Source of the DNA: Lachnospiraceae bacterium
Lineage (GTDB): Bacteria; Bacillota; Clostridia; Lachnospirales; Lachnospiraceae
Reading direction: 5' to 3'
Length of the DNA stretch: 5,872 nt
NCBI GenBank assembly: GCA_017476305.1
Contig: JAFVAA010000292.1
Span: 1 to 5,872 of the forward strand
The notes under the pieces: model-generated
Told to the model about the DNA's origin: nothing
Seen by the model: only the letters and a program-made list of their open reading frames with translations
Database searches by the model: none
Translations under genes and position numbers: made by a program
In this document: in pieces, positions 5,619-5,872 of the stretch
Layout: each line of letters starts with the position of its first letter
Numbering within the stretch: position 1 is the first letter of the stretch

Positions 5619-5872
5619 TCACGTTTTTACCGTCTTTTTACTCCACGCACTTGGAAATTTCTTTTTACTGTCCATAGCACGTACCTTTACCGTATATTTT
5701 TTCCCGCTTGTCACCGTATTGGAAATTTTCGTCTTCTTTGTGAGCGGAAGCGTCGTCGTCTTGACACCGTGCTGTGTCACACTGACCTGATATTTCGATG
5801 CACATGTTACTTTACTCCACTGAATCGTCATCATGCCCTTTTTCACCGTTACCTTTAGCTTCGGCGAATCCA
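5619..5872 (-). CDS. C-terminal end of a second Fn3-module surface protein (cut by window edge)
   Basis: The frame is open from the right edge to a TGA at 5621-5619, giving the last 83 residues of a protein that begins outside the window. The first in-frame GTG (5846) is an internal valine, not a start, because the homology continues upstream of it (DSPKLKVTV). The visible part is one Fn3-like module: MTIQWSKVTCASKYQVSVTQ near its start and SAWSKKTVKT at the end. It aligns without gaps to residues 469-550 of the downstream gene, with about 61 of 82 identical by my hand count. It carries a cysteine (VTCASKY) where the neighbour has glycine. By analogy the missing part may include a signal sequence and similar linkers or Ig-like domains, but nothing of it can be seen. 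The two genes form a tandem paralogous pair, at least at their 3' ends. Confidence 0.88.
   Translation of the reverse strand, partial: DSPKLKVTVKKGMMTIQWSKVTCASKYQVSVTQHGVKTTTLPLTKKTKISNTVTSGKKYTVKVRAMDSKKKFPSAWSKKTVKT

Noticed and set aside
5619..5846. A complete 75-residue protein starting at GTG 5846
   Set aside because: The frame stays open to the window edge and the homology to the neighbouring Fn3 module continues upstream of the GTG, so this is the end of a longer gene.

Overview
The window looks like chromosomal DNA of a Gram-positive anaerobe of the class Clostridia, most likely the family Lachnospiraceae. The evidence is the gdpP-rplI gene pair, a small cysteine-rich protein of a type I associate with that family, threonine/proline linkers of the TPTP type joined to Ig/Fn3-like surface modules, moderate GC content, and strong AGGAGG ribosome binding sites. 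Every gene I can support lies on the minus strand, so transcription runs from high to low coordinates. There is no tRNA, rRNA, CRISPR array or intact mobile element.

Layout in transcription order. At 5872-5619 is the C-terminal end of a surface-type protein cut by the window edge, ending in an Fn3-like module. At 5491-3839 is a complete 550-residue exported protein with an N-terminal membrane segment, two copies of an unidentified beta-rich domain, two Thr/Pro linkers, an Ig-like domain and a C-terminal Fn3-like module closely related to that of the upstream gene. The two genes are therefore paralogous neighbours, at least at their 3' ends. A 38-bp perfect inverted repeat (3782-3819) separates this pair from the next gene. 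At 3742-2882 is a class I SAM-dependent methyltransferase of the RlmI-like (COG1092) group. It is followed by a 14-codon micro-ORF that may be the start of a broken gene of about 60 codons, then by two overlapping hairpins (2695-2735).

At 2649-2380 is a nine-cysteine small protein (DUF6171-like). At 2250-202 is GdpP, the membrane-bound c-di-AMP phosphodiesterase, preceded by a near-consensus promoter (TTGACC-17-TATAAT). Next comes the start of rplI (ribosomal protein L9), which runs off the left edge. gdpP-rplI is the conserved Firmicutes arrangement and is probably one transcript.

Most of the window is ordinary housekeeping and cell-surface content. The points worth a second look are the duplicated surface-protein modules, the possible frameshifted small gene at 2685-2866, the 38-bp palindrome without a T-tract, the overlapping hairpins, and a methyltransferase that lacks the cysteine expected of an m5C enzyme. 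I see no convincing new multi-gene system.
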